Positions 23,736 to 30,439 of a stretch of 30,439 nt of DNA are shown in pieces. The notes beneath the pieces were generated by a model. It ran no database searches. It saw only the letters and a list, made by a program, of their open reading frames with translations, and was not told the DNA's origin. Source of the DNA: SBAX01 sp043806315 (GTDB lineage Bacteria > Planctomycetota > Phycisphaerae > UBA1845); NCBI GenBank assembly GCA_043806315.1, contig JAZDHF010000249.1, positions 1 to 30,439 on the forward strand. The letters run 5' to 3'. The first letter of the stretch is position 1. Every line of letters starts with the position of its first letter. The translations under genes and the position numbers were made by a program.

Positions 23736-23857
23736 TACTCCGCGACGAGGTTCGGGCATTGGCACGCGCAGTCCCAGATCGCCTGTCGCACCTCGGCGTT
23801 GATTTGAATCAGCTTCGCGACGATCTTCGCGAACTCCTCGATTTCTTGTTGCGTCAT
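23732..23857 (-). CDS. Micro-protein family A, copy 2 (CACQCPN)
   Basis: 41 residues: MTQQEIEEFAKIVAKLIQIN, then AEVRQAIWDCACQCPNLVAE and Y. It differs from copy 1 at only a handful of positions, mostly conservative. ATG 23857 has GGAGG eight nt upstream. Hairpin H4 lies ~27 nt before the start. It is followed by a family B gene, whereas copy 1 is followed by the acidic gene at 21942; the two modules are therefore shuffled relative to each other. Confidence 0.78.
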   Translation of the reverse strand: MTQQEIEEFAKIVAKLIQINAEVRQAIWDCACQCPNLVAEY

Positions 23858-23883
23858 CTTCGACTCCTCCAACGACCGCTCAG

Positions 23884-23917
23884 ATGGCGATTCGCTTGAA
23901 AGAACGCGAACCGCCAT
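23884..23917. repeat. Hairpin repeat H4
   Basis: 12-bp arms ATGGCGATTCGC / GCGAACCGCCAT with one mismatch, loop of 10 nt. The sequence to the right (CGATTCCACGCAGCCCCTACGTAG, split here as CGATTCCACGC and CCCCTACGTAG) parallels that right of H1 (CGATTCTACGC and GCCCTACGTAG). It separates the minus-strand micro-gene from the plus-strand rhomboid gene. Confidence 0.82.
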
Positions 23918-23973
23918 GGGGCCCAATTCCGCGCGATTCCACGCAGCCCCTACGTAGCCTTCCGCATGATCGG

Positions 23974-23979
23974 TAGAAT
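23974..23979 (+). promoter_or_regulatory. -10 box of the rhomboid gene
   Basis: TAGAAT, eight nt before ATG 23988, in the absence of a Shine-Dalgarno. Transcription would begin at or just before the start codon. Confidence 0.4.
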
Positions 23980-23987
23980 CGCTGGGT

Positions 23988-24872
23988 ATGGCCGACCCGC
24001 GCATGGATTGGGAGATCGTCTACCGTTCGCCGAGTGAAACGGATTGCCGCGAGCATGCCCTGGTGCTCCGGACGGCGGGGATCGCGCATGAGGTTCGTTA
24101 CGAGGATAGCGAGCTTACCATCAGGGTTGCTGCTTCGGATGCGGATCGGAGCCGTGCGGAACTGGATGCCTACGCCAACGAGAGTCGTGATTGGCCGACG
24201 GCTCGTCTTACGGTTCCAAGGCTGGCCAACGGGTGGGCCGGCGTGTTGTGCTATGCCACGGTGCTATCGATCGTGGCCGTGTGGCAGCAGCAGCATTCCT
24301 TTGGCCTGGATTGGTTGGAAGCCGGCAAGACGCACGCAGGCCTTATCCGACAGGGCGAGTGGTGGCGGACGGTAACCGCCCTGACCTTGCATAATAACAT
24401 TGAGCACTTGCTTGCCAACGTCGTCATCGGCGGTCTCGTGGGATTGTTCGCCGGCCGATTGCTTGGTTCGGGTCGTGCCTGGTTCTGCATCCTCATCGGA
24501 GGCGCCTTGGGCAATCTTCTCAATGCCTGGCTCCGCCAGCCGGGCCACACGTCCGTCGGCGCCTCCACCGCCGTCTTCGCCGCCCTGGGGCTTCTTGCGG
24601 GGCATGCCTGGCGACGAAGGAGAAGCCTGACCTCGAGAATGGAAAGGTGGGTGCCGCTGGTCGGAGGTGTCCTTCTGCTCAGTTACCTTGGTACAAGCGG
24701 AGAGCGTACTGACATCGCGGCCCACGTGTTTGGCTTCCTATGCGGCGCATTATTGGGCGCCCTCTGCGGAAAAATGACCGACAGGGCATGGTCCGAACCG
24801 CGAGCACAGATCATCTTCGGCAGCGCTGCCTTGACGATTCTCGCTATCGCTTGGGCGCTCGCTTCGATTTAA
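23988..24872 (+). CDS. Rhomboid-family intramembrane serine protease
   Basis: 294 residues. The N-terminal ~65 residues form a soluble domain (WEIVYRSPSETDCREHALVL, RTAGIAHEVRYEDSEL) that resembles the small DUF2007-type signal-transducing domain. Six or seven membrane helices follow. Rhomboid signatures are HLLANVVIGG (H140, N144), GASTAVF with catalytic S193 in VGAS, and the catalytic dyad His H246 in AAHVFGF. The enzyme cleaves substrates within the membrane; its targets are unknown. The start is leaderless-type (TAGAAT 8 nt upstream). It diverges from the micro-gene cassette and is probably a resident gene next to which the cassette landed. Confidence 0.92.
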   Translation: MADPRMDWEIVYRSPSETDCREHALVLRTAGIAHEVRYEDSELTIRVAASDADRSRAELDAYANESRDWPTARLTVPRLANGWAGVLCYATVLSIVAVWQQQHSFGLDWLEAGKTHAGLIRQGEWWRTVTALTLHNNIEHLLANVVIGGLVGLFAGRLLGSGRAWFCILIGGALGNLLNAWLRQPGHTSVGASTAVFAALGLLAGHAWRRRRSLTSRMERWVPLVGGVLLLSYLGTSGERTDIAAHVFGFLCGALLGALCGKMTDRAWSEPRAQIIFGSAALTILAIAWALASI

Positions 24873-25119
24873 GGCCATACTCGCCGATTGTCCGAAGCCG
24901 ACGTACATTGCACCCATGCCGTCTGCCCTTCATCCAGCCTGCTTCTCGCGCTATCGAAGAATCGGGAAACCCGAGCACATCTCGGCCAGGTGTACCTGCG
25001 CCCGATTCACGGAGGACCAAAGGCGATACCCCGGTCTCCCACTCCGGCGTGCATTCGCTACAATCTGCCCTCGGCCATCAGAGTTTGGTCGCGCTGCAAC
25101 GCTGCACGGAGAGAAACTT

Positions 25120-27279
25120 ATGACCTCGAATGCCTGTCGGCTTCTTGTATCAAGTATCACGATCTCCCAAATCATGTTGGTTTTCGCTCGCGCGGGAGAC
25201 CTCCCTCAGCCACCGGTGGCCAAGATCGTTCCCAAGACCCTTACCATCCACGGTCATGAGCGAATCGACAACTATCAATGGCTTCGCGAGCGCGATAACG
25301 CCGAAGTGTTGCAATACCTCGAAGCTGAAAACGCCTACACGGAGGCCGTGATGAAGAGCACGGGACCTTTGCAGGCCCGGCTGTACGAGGAAATCACATC
25401 GCGCATCAAGCAGACCGACCTCAGCGTGCCTACCCGCATCGACAACTTCTACTACTACACCCGCACCTTCGAAGGCAAGAACTATCCGGTCCACTGCCGC
25501 AAGAAAGGCAGCCTCGACGCGGCGGAAGAGATCCTGCTCGACGTGAACGCCTGCGCCGAGGGCAAGAAATACTACCGCGTAGCGGTGTTCCGGGTGAGTC
25601 CCGATCATCGCTTGCTGGCCTATTCCGACGATACCGAAGGCGACGAAACCTATACCCTTCGGTTCAAGGATCTAAACACCGGCGCGATGCTCCCCGACAC
25701 CATCGCCAATATCGATTATTCCGTCGAGTGGGCCAACGACAATCGCACGGTCTACTACGCCACCCTTGATGCTGCCCGCCGCCCGCACAAGCTTCACCGC
25801 CACGTGCTGGGCGATCCCGTGGAGCGCGACGCACTGCTTTACCACGAAACTGACGAAACCTTCAGGATCGGCCTTTCCAAGAGCCGCAGCCGCAAGTTCC
25901 TCATTCTGAATCTCGACAGCACGCTGACCACCGAAGTCCGCGTGCTCAGCGCTGACGCCGCGAGCGGCGCCTTCGCGGTTGTCGAGCCTCGCAAGCGTGG
26001 CCACGAATACCACATCGAGCATCACGGCGAACGCTTTTTCATCGTCACCAACGACGACGCCCGCAATTTCCGCCTGATGGAAACGCCAACTGCGGTCCCT
26101 GGCCGCAGCCACTGGAAAGAGGTCATCCCACACCGCGAAAAAGTGAAGCTCGATGATGTGGACGCGTTTGCCGATCACCTGCTGATCCGGGAGCGCGATG
26201 AGGGCCTGCCGCGCCTCCGCATTCGGAAGCTGGCGGATGACTCCGACCACATGGTTGAATTCGACGAGCCCGCCTATGCCGTTTTCCCGACGGGCAACGA
26301 AGAGTTCAAGACCGACACCCTCCGCTTCATGTACCAGTCGCTCATCACCCCGCGGTCCGTCTACGACTACAATATGAATACCAGGAAGTCTGAGTTGCTG
26401 AAGCGCGACGAAGTGCTTGGCGGTTATGAACCCAACCATTACGTTTCCGAACGCGTCTTCGCGACGGCCGCCGACGGCACCCGTGTGCCCATCAACCTCG
26501 CCTACCGCAAAGGACTGACCCGCGACGGCAAGAACCCCATGCTGCTGAATGCGTACGGCTCCTACGGCGCGAGCATGGACACCTTTTTTTCCGCCGATCG
26601 AATCAGTTTGCTGGACCGCGGCTTTGTCTTTGCCTTGGCCAATATTCGCGGCGGCGGAGAGCTGGGCCGGCCTTGGTACGAAGACGGCAAGCTCCTCAAG
26701 AAAAAGAACACTTTTACGGATTTCATCGCCTGTGCCGAGCACCTGATTGCGGAGAAATACACCGCGCCCGATCGCTTGGCGATCCAGGGCGGCAGCGCCG
26801 GCGGACTGCTCATGGGCGCCGTCACCAACATGCGCCCAGACCTCTTCAAGGTAGTGATCGCCCATGTGCCCTTCGTGGATGTGATCAACACGATGCTTGA
26901 TCCCTCAATTCCGTTGACCACCCTTGAATATGACGAATGGGGCAACCCCAACGACAAAACCTATTACGAGTACATGTTCTCTTATTCGCCGTACGACAAC
27001 GTGGCGGCCAAGGCCTATCCAAACATCCTCGTCAAAACCGGGCTCAATGACCCTCGCGTCGCCTACTGGGAACCAGCCAAGTGGGTGGCTCGACTCCGTG
27101 CGGCCAAGACCGACAACAATCGCCTGCTGCTAAAGACGCGCATGGAAGCGGGGCATGGCGGCGCTTCGGGCCGCTACGACCGATGGAAAGACACGGCCTT
27201 TGACTACGCCTTCATCCTGGACACGTTGAACATCCGCGATGCGGAGTCAGTCCCAGCGCCCGCAAACAAGATTGATTAA
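25120..27279 (+). CDS. ptrB: Oligopeptidase B-like S9 prolyl oligopeptidase
   Basis: 719 residues; ATG 25120 has GGAGAG six nt upstream, although the frame is open from 24916. The N-terminal ~26 residues resemble an export signal (SSITISQIMLVFARAG), unlike cytoplasmic E. coli PtrB. A seven-bladed propeller domain (about 100-440) is followed by an alpha/beta-hydrolase domain with S559 (IQGGSAGG), D644 (GLNDPRVAYWEP) and H679 (AGHGG). The motifs NAYGSYG and ANIRGGGELGRPWYEDGK are typical of oligopeptidase B, which cuts short peptides after basic residues. All catalytic residues are intact. It is transcribed alone. Confidence 0.95.
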   Translation: MTSNACRLLVSSITISQIMLVFARAGDLPQPPVAKIVPKTLTIHGHERIDNYQWLRERDNAEVLQYLEAENAYTEAVMKSTGPLQARLYEEITSRIKQTDLSVPTRIDNFYYYTRTFEGKNYPVHCRKKGSLDAAEEILLDVNACAEGKKYYRVAVFRVSPDHRLLAYSDDTEGDETYTLRFKDLNTGAMLPDTIANIDYSVEWANDNRTVYYATLDAARRPHKLHRHVLGDPVERDALLYHETDETFRIGLSKSRSRKFLILNLDSTLTTEVRVLSADAASGAFAVVEPRKRGHEYHIEHHGERFFIVTNDDARNFRLMETPTAVPGRSHWKEVIPHREKVKLDDVDAFADHLLIRERDEGLPRLRIRKLADDSDHMVEFDEPAYAVFPTGNEEFKTDTLRFMYQSLITPRSVYDYNMNTRKSELLKRDEVLGGYEPNHYVSERVFATAADGTRVPINLAYRKGLTRDGKNPMLLNAYGSYGASMDTFFSADRISLLDRGFVFALANIRGGGELGRPWYEDGKLLKKKNTFTDFIACAEHLIAEKYTAPDRLAIQGGSAGGLLMGAVTNMRPDLFKVVIAHVPFVDVINTMLDPSIPLTTLEYDEWGNPNDKTYYEYMFSYSPYDNVAAKAYPNILVKTGLNDPRVAYWEPAKWVARLRAAKTDNNRLLLKTRMEAGHGGASGRYDRWKDTAFDYAFILDTLNIRDAESVPAPANKID

Positions 27280-27432
27280 CTTATTCCGGCTGCGAGAGAC
27301 GGAATGGTGGGCCCCAGCGTGCACTTTTCCCCGTGTCGAAGCATCCACCGCTCGCGGCCACGAGGATCTGGAAGACGAAGGCCCGGACCGATCTCAAGAA
27401 CGAAGACCGAGAAGCACCCAATCACTTTGGCC

Positions 27433-28353
27433 TCAGCTCAAGGCGTCTCGCAGCGCCAGGTAGGTGTTGGCATGCATCTCGACCGTGTCCCCGACATCGG
27501 CGGCATAGCCGCCCGCGAGTACAGCCGCAACGGGAACACCGTGATCCCGACATCTCCGGAAGACCATCGTGTCGCGCTGCTTAATTCCCACCTTGGTCAG
27601 TTGTAATGACCCGAGCCGATCCTCCTTGTAGGGATCCACGCCGCCGACGTACATCACGAATTGTGGGTTGAACTGCCCAAAGACAACATCCAGCCCTTGG
27701 CGTAGCTTCGTGAAGTACTCATGGTCCTCGGTTCCATCTTCCAGTCCGATGTCCAGGCTGCTCTGCTCCTTGACGGGGTAAAGATCCTCCTGGTGAATCG
27801 AAAAAGTGAAAACTTGCGGGTCATCCCGAAAGATCCGGGCCGTGCCGTTGCCCTGGTGCAGGTCGGTATCGATGACGGCCACACGCTCCACGAGCCGCTG
27901 CGCCTGAATCTCGCGCACCGCGACAGCGATGTCGTTAACGTAACAGAACCCTTCCGCCCGGTCCGCGAAGGCGTGGTGGAATCCACCGCCCAGGTTCATC
28001 GTGCCGCCATATTCACAGGCCAGGTTTGCCGCCAGGCACGTTCCACCAGCCATCAAGTAATAGGCGTCGACGATCTCCTTGGTCAGCGGCAATTCCGAAT
28101 AGGCGGTTCGCGGCGTCCAACGACAGGCATCCAGATCCGCCAAGTACTCGGGCGCATGTACGCGGAGAAGCTGCTCACGTGTCGCAGGAGAGGGCCGATG
28201 CACACTGCTCTCGATGTTGCCCACGATCCTCTGAATGGCGTCGAAAACGAGTGAGAACTTCCTGGTGGGAAAAACGTGGGAGCCGATGTTCGCATAGTAA
28301 TCCGGGTGATAGACGACGGGTACGTGCACTTCAGCCGCCTTTCCGCGGGACAT
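27433..28353 (-). CDS. Histone deacetylase-superfamily (AcuC-like) deacetylase
   Basis: 306 residues of the arginase/HDAC fold, zinc-dependent. Active-site features: the His pair H126/H127 in GGGFHHAF, zinc ligands D164 and H166 in DTDLHQGNGT and D240 in GGVDP, and the transition-state Tyr Y283 in LAGGYA. Substrates of bacterial members include acetylated proteins such as acetyl-CoA synthetase and small polyamines. The start is uncertain: ATG 28353 overlaps a TACAAT (28352-28357, minus strand) that looks like a -10 box, while GTG 28329 has GGAAAGG eight nt upstream and would open at VHVPVVYHPDYY, where the conserved domain begins. Confidence 0.93.
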   Translation of the reverse strand: MSRGKAAEVHVPVVYHPDYYANIGSHVFPTRKFSLVFDAIQRIVGNIESSVHRPSPATREQLLRVHAPEYLADLDACRWTPRTAYSELPLTKEIVDAYYLMAGGTCLAANLACEYGGTMNLGGGFHHAFADRAEGFCYVNDIAVAVREIQAQRLVERVAVIDTDLHQGNGTARIFRDDPQVFTFSIHQEDLYPVKEQSSLDIGLEDGTEDHEYFTKLRQGLDVVFGQFNPQFVMYVGGVDPYKEDRLGSLQLTKVGIKQRDTMVFRRCRDHGVPVAAVLAGGYAADVGDTVEMHANTYLALRDALS

Positions 28354-28399
28354 TGTACGGATTGGCTGCCACGGTGTTCCAGCCCAGCGCTCGCTTTAC

Positions 28400-28457
28400 G
28401 AACCTCGTTCGGCTCGGTGGTTGCTGTTCACTACACCCGAACCGAATCGGGTATACT
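28400..28457 (+). promoter_or_regulatory. Promoter/operator region of the nitroreductase gene
   Basis: TTCACT (28427) and TATACT (28452-28457) with a 19-nt spacer form a candidate promoter. Within the spacer, CCCGAACCGAATCGGG is an inverted repeat (CCCGA / TCGGG) placed to act as an operator next to the -10 box. The whole 58-bp block has a sister copy at 19497-19554. Confidence 0.5.
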
Positions 28458-28490
28458 CTGTCGGTTGTCGCCTTCTCGCAGAGGAACCTC

Positions 28491-29024
28491 ATGAACGTAC
28501 TCGAAGCTATTCGCATGCGGCGAAGCGTCCGAGCGTATGCGACAAAGCCGATCCCGCCGGACGTCCTGGATCGTTTGCGCCAAGCGTTGCGGTTTGCCCC
28601 GTCGGCCTGCAACCTTCAGCCTTGGAGGTTCATCTTCGTTTTCGATCCGCAGATTCGACAAAGGCTCGCTCAAGCTGCGCAGGAGCAGCTTTTCATCGCC
28701 GACGCGCCGCTGATCATGGTGGGGTGCGGGCTGCCGGAGCAGGCATACCAGACCATGGGCGGCTCCGGCAACAGTGTGGACATCGACGTTGCAATCGCCT
28801 TGGATCATCTCACCTTGGCCGCCGTGGCTGATGGCCTGGGGACGTGTTGGATCGGCGCGTTCGACGAGTCAGAAGTCAAGAAGCTGCTCTGCGTTCCGAG
28901 GCAGGCCAAGGTGGTCGCCCTCATGCCGGTAGGGTATCCCGCCTCCCCCCGCCTGATCTCGCCGGTGGCCGATTCCCAGCGGAAAGCAGGATCGGAAATC
29001 TTCGCTATCGATCGCTTTACTTGA
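28491..29024 (+). CDS. Nitroreductase-family flavoprotein
   Basis: 177 residues, an FMN-dependent NAD(P)H oxidoreductase. Family features are the phosphate-binding RMRRSVRAYATKPI at the N-terminus, APSACNLQPWRFIFV and GGSGNSVDIDVAIALDHLTL, with LGTCWIGAFDESEVKK near the C-terminus. The length is typical of the short nitroreductases that act as homodimers. ATG 28491 has AGAGGAA upstream. A decayed fragment of a paralogue lies at 14557-14760, and a copy of its promoter block at 19497-19554. The physiological substrate is unknown. Confidence 0.93.
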   Translation: MNVLEAIRMRRSVRAYATKPIPPDVLDRLRQALRFAPSACNLQPWRFIFVFDPQIRQRLAQAAQEQLFIADAPLIMVGCGLPEQAYQTMGGSGNSVDIDVAIALDHLTLAAVADGLGTCWIGAFDESEVKKLLCVPRQAKVVALMPVGYPASPRLISPVADSQRKAGSEIFAIDRFT

Positions 29025-29068
29025 GGCCGACCACCAGGAGCTTCACTCCCTCGGAGCTTGATTCTTCG

Positions 29069-29190
29069 TCAACACGCCACCACGAGATTCAGGCTACAGC
29101 ACGCGCAATCCCAGATCGCCTGCCAAATATGTGGGTCCGATTGAATGAGTTTTGCGACGACTCTCGCGACATCCTGCCTGCCTTCTATTG
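29069..29190 (-). pseudogene. Decayed copy of micro-protein family A
   Basis: The frame DVARVVAKLIQSDPHIWQAI and WDCACCSLNLVVAC aligns with the 41-residue family (AKIVAKLIQINAEVRQAIWDC and CACQCPNLVAEY). The start codon is lost (ACG at the aligned position) and no ribosome site remains. Just upstream, 29202-29228 (GCCGGTTCGCTAGAAAACTC) is a broken version of the hairpin repeat. The copy sits directly behind the nitroreductase gene. Confidence 0.65.
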
Positions 29191-29201
29191 CCGTTTGCCT
29201 T

Positions 29202-29228
29202 GCCGGTTCGCTAGAAAACTCGGCGCCG
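29202..29228. repeat. Decayed hairpin repeat H5
   Basis: The left half GGTTCGCTAGAAAAC corresponds to GGTTCGCTTGAAAAC of H3; the right arm is degraded to CGGCGCCGG. Its position ahead of the decayed family A gene matches H3 and H4. Confidence 0.5.
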
Positions 29229-29386
29229 GATCGCAAAACCGTTGTGCCAGGCTCGACCTGCAATCGGTTGTTCGATGATCCGGACGCCATGCCATGAAGT
29301 TTTCAAGTACAGCGGGCACGAGGACCCCTTGGATGGCGGCGGAGGACGCCCGCTGGAAGCCCGCGAAGCCTTGTTTTCGGTGATCC

Positions 29387-29563
29387 TCATCGCCCTTTCC
29401 ACCACCTTCGAATCGAGAACCGCCGGTGGCTGTCACGCAGCGCTGTTTGAACCTTGCCCTCGTCCATCCATTCGGGGTTCGGGACCCTTGGGGGCGAGAC
29501 GGCCGGTTCAATGAGTCTCGGGCAGTGCTTCCGCACGGCTGCGTCGGCCAGCAGATACTGCAT
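29387..29563 (-). CDS. Small hypothetical protein, possibly a fragment
   Basis: 58 residues: MQYLLADAAVRKHCPRLIEP, then AVSPPRVPNPEWMDEGKVQT and a basic end. ATG 29563 has GGAGG six nt upstream, a good site, and the sequence is protein-like up to about RRFSIRRWW. The frame then ends at 29387 while another frame continues with similar composition (MRITENKASRASSGRPPPP), so a frameshift may have split a longer gene. Family not recognised. Confidence 0.4.
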   Translation of the reverse strand: MQYLLADAAVRKHCPRLIEPAVSPPRVPNPEWMDEGKVQTALRDSHRRFSIRRWWKGR

Positions 29564-29730
29564 GGGAGTCCTCCACCATGAGTGACTGCGGCGTTCACAA
29601 CGGACGGATTTCACGATGATTAAGTTTGGTTTCGGGCGTGGTTGCTGAAATCGCGCTCCCGATTCGCCCGCCATTGCATGGGAGGGTGCGGAGAACAGAA
29701 ACCGAGAGAAGACGTCAGACGGATCATGCT

Positions 29731-29922
29731 ATGTCGCTTCGACTTTCCGACGCGGATGCGGCCCTACTCGCGGCCATCGCAGAGCACAACACGGTGACGC
29801 TTGGGCAGCTGGCGATCATTCTGGGACGCAATGCCAACTCGTTGCGCCGCCGGCTGTGCGTCGCCACGACGCCGAACGGGTTCCACAGCGGAATCCAGTC
29901 GGGATCGCCTGGGTCCAGGTAG
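29731..29922 (+). pseudogene. 5' fragment of a helix-turn-helix protein
   Basis: The first ~42 residues (MSLRLSDADAALLAAIAEHN, TVTLGQLAIILGRNANSLRR) form a tri-helical winged-helix start of the type found in replication-relaxation-like proteins of plasmids and ICEs. After RRRL (about 29857) the frame enters sequence that codes on the opposite strand for an ATPase fragment, so the gene is truncated at a junction. Confidence 0.55.
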
Positions 29923-30439
29923 ATCGTGCGCTCCCCGCGATCTCGGCCATCGTCTCCGGCGGCGGTACATGGACGATGCCGGAAAGCTCCTCAGAATTGA
30001 CCAGGAAACCCCGCCGGTGGCTGAGTCCGTCCACGAACATGCGACGGATGGATTCCGTGGACAGTCGCGTACGGAACTTCTCGGCGTTCAGCCGGCTTAA
30101 TGGGCGTCCCCCGTACTGCAGGAGACCGGACAAAGCATCGAAGGACCGGAGAAGCTCTCGGGAACGTGCTCCGGCTCCGATGACCGCGACGCGCAACACC
30201 GCCGCAAAGAAGGGCTTGTCGTTGTGGGCTTTGTTTTCCAGATCCATGGACATTTGTCGCAGATCGCCCGACGGCGCCTGTTGTGCAAATCGATGCGCAA
30301 GCCTCCTTATCGGCCGCTGCAGCAAAGCGGCCGCGAAGGTCCACTTACGGAAAGTCGAGGCCTGGGAAGCCTCGGTCAGAATCGGCGAGCACATCGCGGA
30401 CGCGTCCTGGACGGAGGTCCGGGACGCCTGGCTTCGTGA
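29864..30439 (-). pseudogene. HerA-like ATPase gene, 5' part, internally deleted, runs off the window
   Basis: The frame is open at the window edge. It reads ENKAHNDKPFFAAVLRVAVI, LLQYGGRPLSRLNAEKFRTR and HRRGFLVNSEELSGIVHVPP, the N-terminal region that precedes Walker A in large HerA/VirB4-like ATPases. Right after (about 29937) the coding continues in another frame as RTIYLDPGDPDWIPLWNPF, a segment that in such proteins lies well past Walker A. The ~100+ residues including the P-loop are therefore deleted. The piece ends near 29864 against the HTH fragment. The 3' half of a similar gene is at 5646-6848. Confidence 0.65.

Noticed and set aside
24916..25119. N-terminal extension of the oligopeptidase B frame
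   Set aside because: It has no ribosome site and a composition unlike the family; ATG 25120 has GGAGAG at good spacing and starts just before the exported-type N-terminus.
25672..26865. 397-residue minus-strand frame inside oligopeptidase B
   Set aside because: It is antisense to a gene with intact catalytic residues and has no recognisable motifs or ribosome site.
1..30439. CRISPR array
   Set aside because: No regularly spaced direct repeats of 25-40 bp were found; the repeats present are inverted, few and far apart.

Overview
This 30.4 kb GC-rich stretch looks like a chromosomal accessory region of an environmental bacterium. A planctomycete-like organism is my best guess. The hints are an IPTL-CTERM-type sorting tail on a secreted repeat protein (4093-5478), many lineage-specific small proteins, and several genes with a -10 box 6-8 nt before the start codon and no Shine-Dalgarno. 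None of these fixes the taxonomy, and no rRNA or tRNA gene was seen.

Layout. 1-1713: gene remnants and a truncated IS3-family transposase end. 1704-3153 (+): a coupled three-gene unit ending in a DEDDh 3'-5' exonuclease. 4093-5478 (+): a secreted repeat protein with a C-terminal sorting tail. 5646-9400 (-): the 3' half of a HerA-like ATPase fused to a winged-helix/nuclease-like tail, a four-helix membrane protein flanked by a related short repeat, and four small uncharacterised genes. 9606-14554: conserved enzymes (a tubby/LURP-like protein, sirtuin, secreted serine hydrolase, SDR) separated by debris (recD2 5' fragment, nitroreductase fragment). 14956-18632: a trypsin-metallopeptidase fusion, a cysK 3' fragment and an EamA transporter. 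19067-22136 (-): an accessory cluster with an ArdC-like antirestriction/metallopeptidase gene and seven small, mostly acidic or cysteine-bearing genes. 22209-24872: a small leaderless gene, a lipoprotein, an ABC-2 permease fragment, a second small-gene cassette and a rhomboid protease. 25120-29024: oligopeptidase B, an HDAC-family deacetylase and a nitroreductase. 29069-30439: more debris, including the 5' part of another HerA-like ATPase that runs off the window.

The most unusual signal is the small-gene system on the minus strand between 19 and 24 kb, with a decayed copy near 29.1 kb. A hairpin repeat (arms GGCGGTTCGC / GCGAACCGCC, T-rich loop on the minus strand) lies about 25-45 nt before the start of a short gene at four places. 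Two micro-protein families recur behind it: a 41-residue family ending in a CACQCPN motif (two intact copies, one decayed) and a 44-45-residue family carrying LELAEWEEV that appears to start at TTG or CTG overlapping the preceding stop codon (two copies). One array also holds an acidic protein with an internal tandem duplication, a possible diverged single-domain relative, a small Cys-rich protein and ArdC. I read this as a modular, repeat-marked accessory cassette, possibly anti-defence or plasmid/ICE-derived. That function is inference.

The second theme is fragmentation. At least seven genes survive only as 5', middle or 3' pieces (IS3 transposase, recD2, nitroreductase, cysK, ABC-2 permease, two HerA-like ATPase pieces), often joined directly to unrelated sequence.
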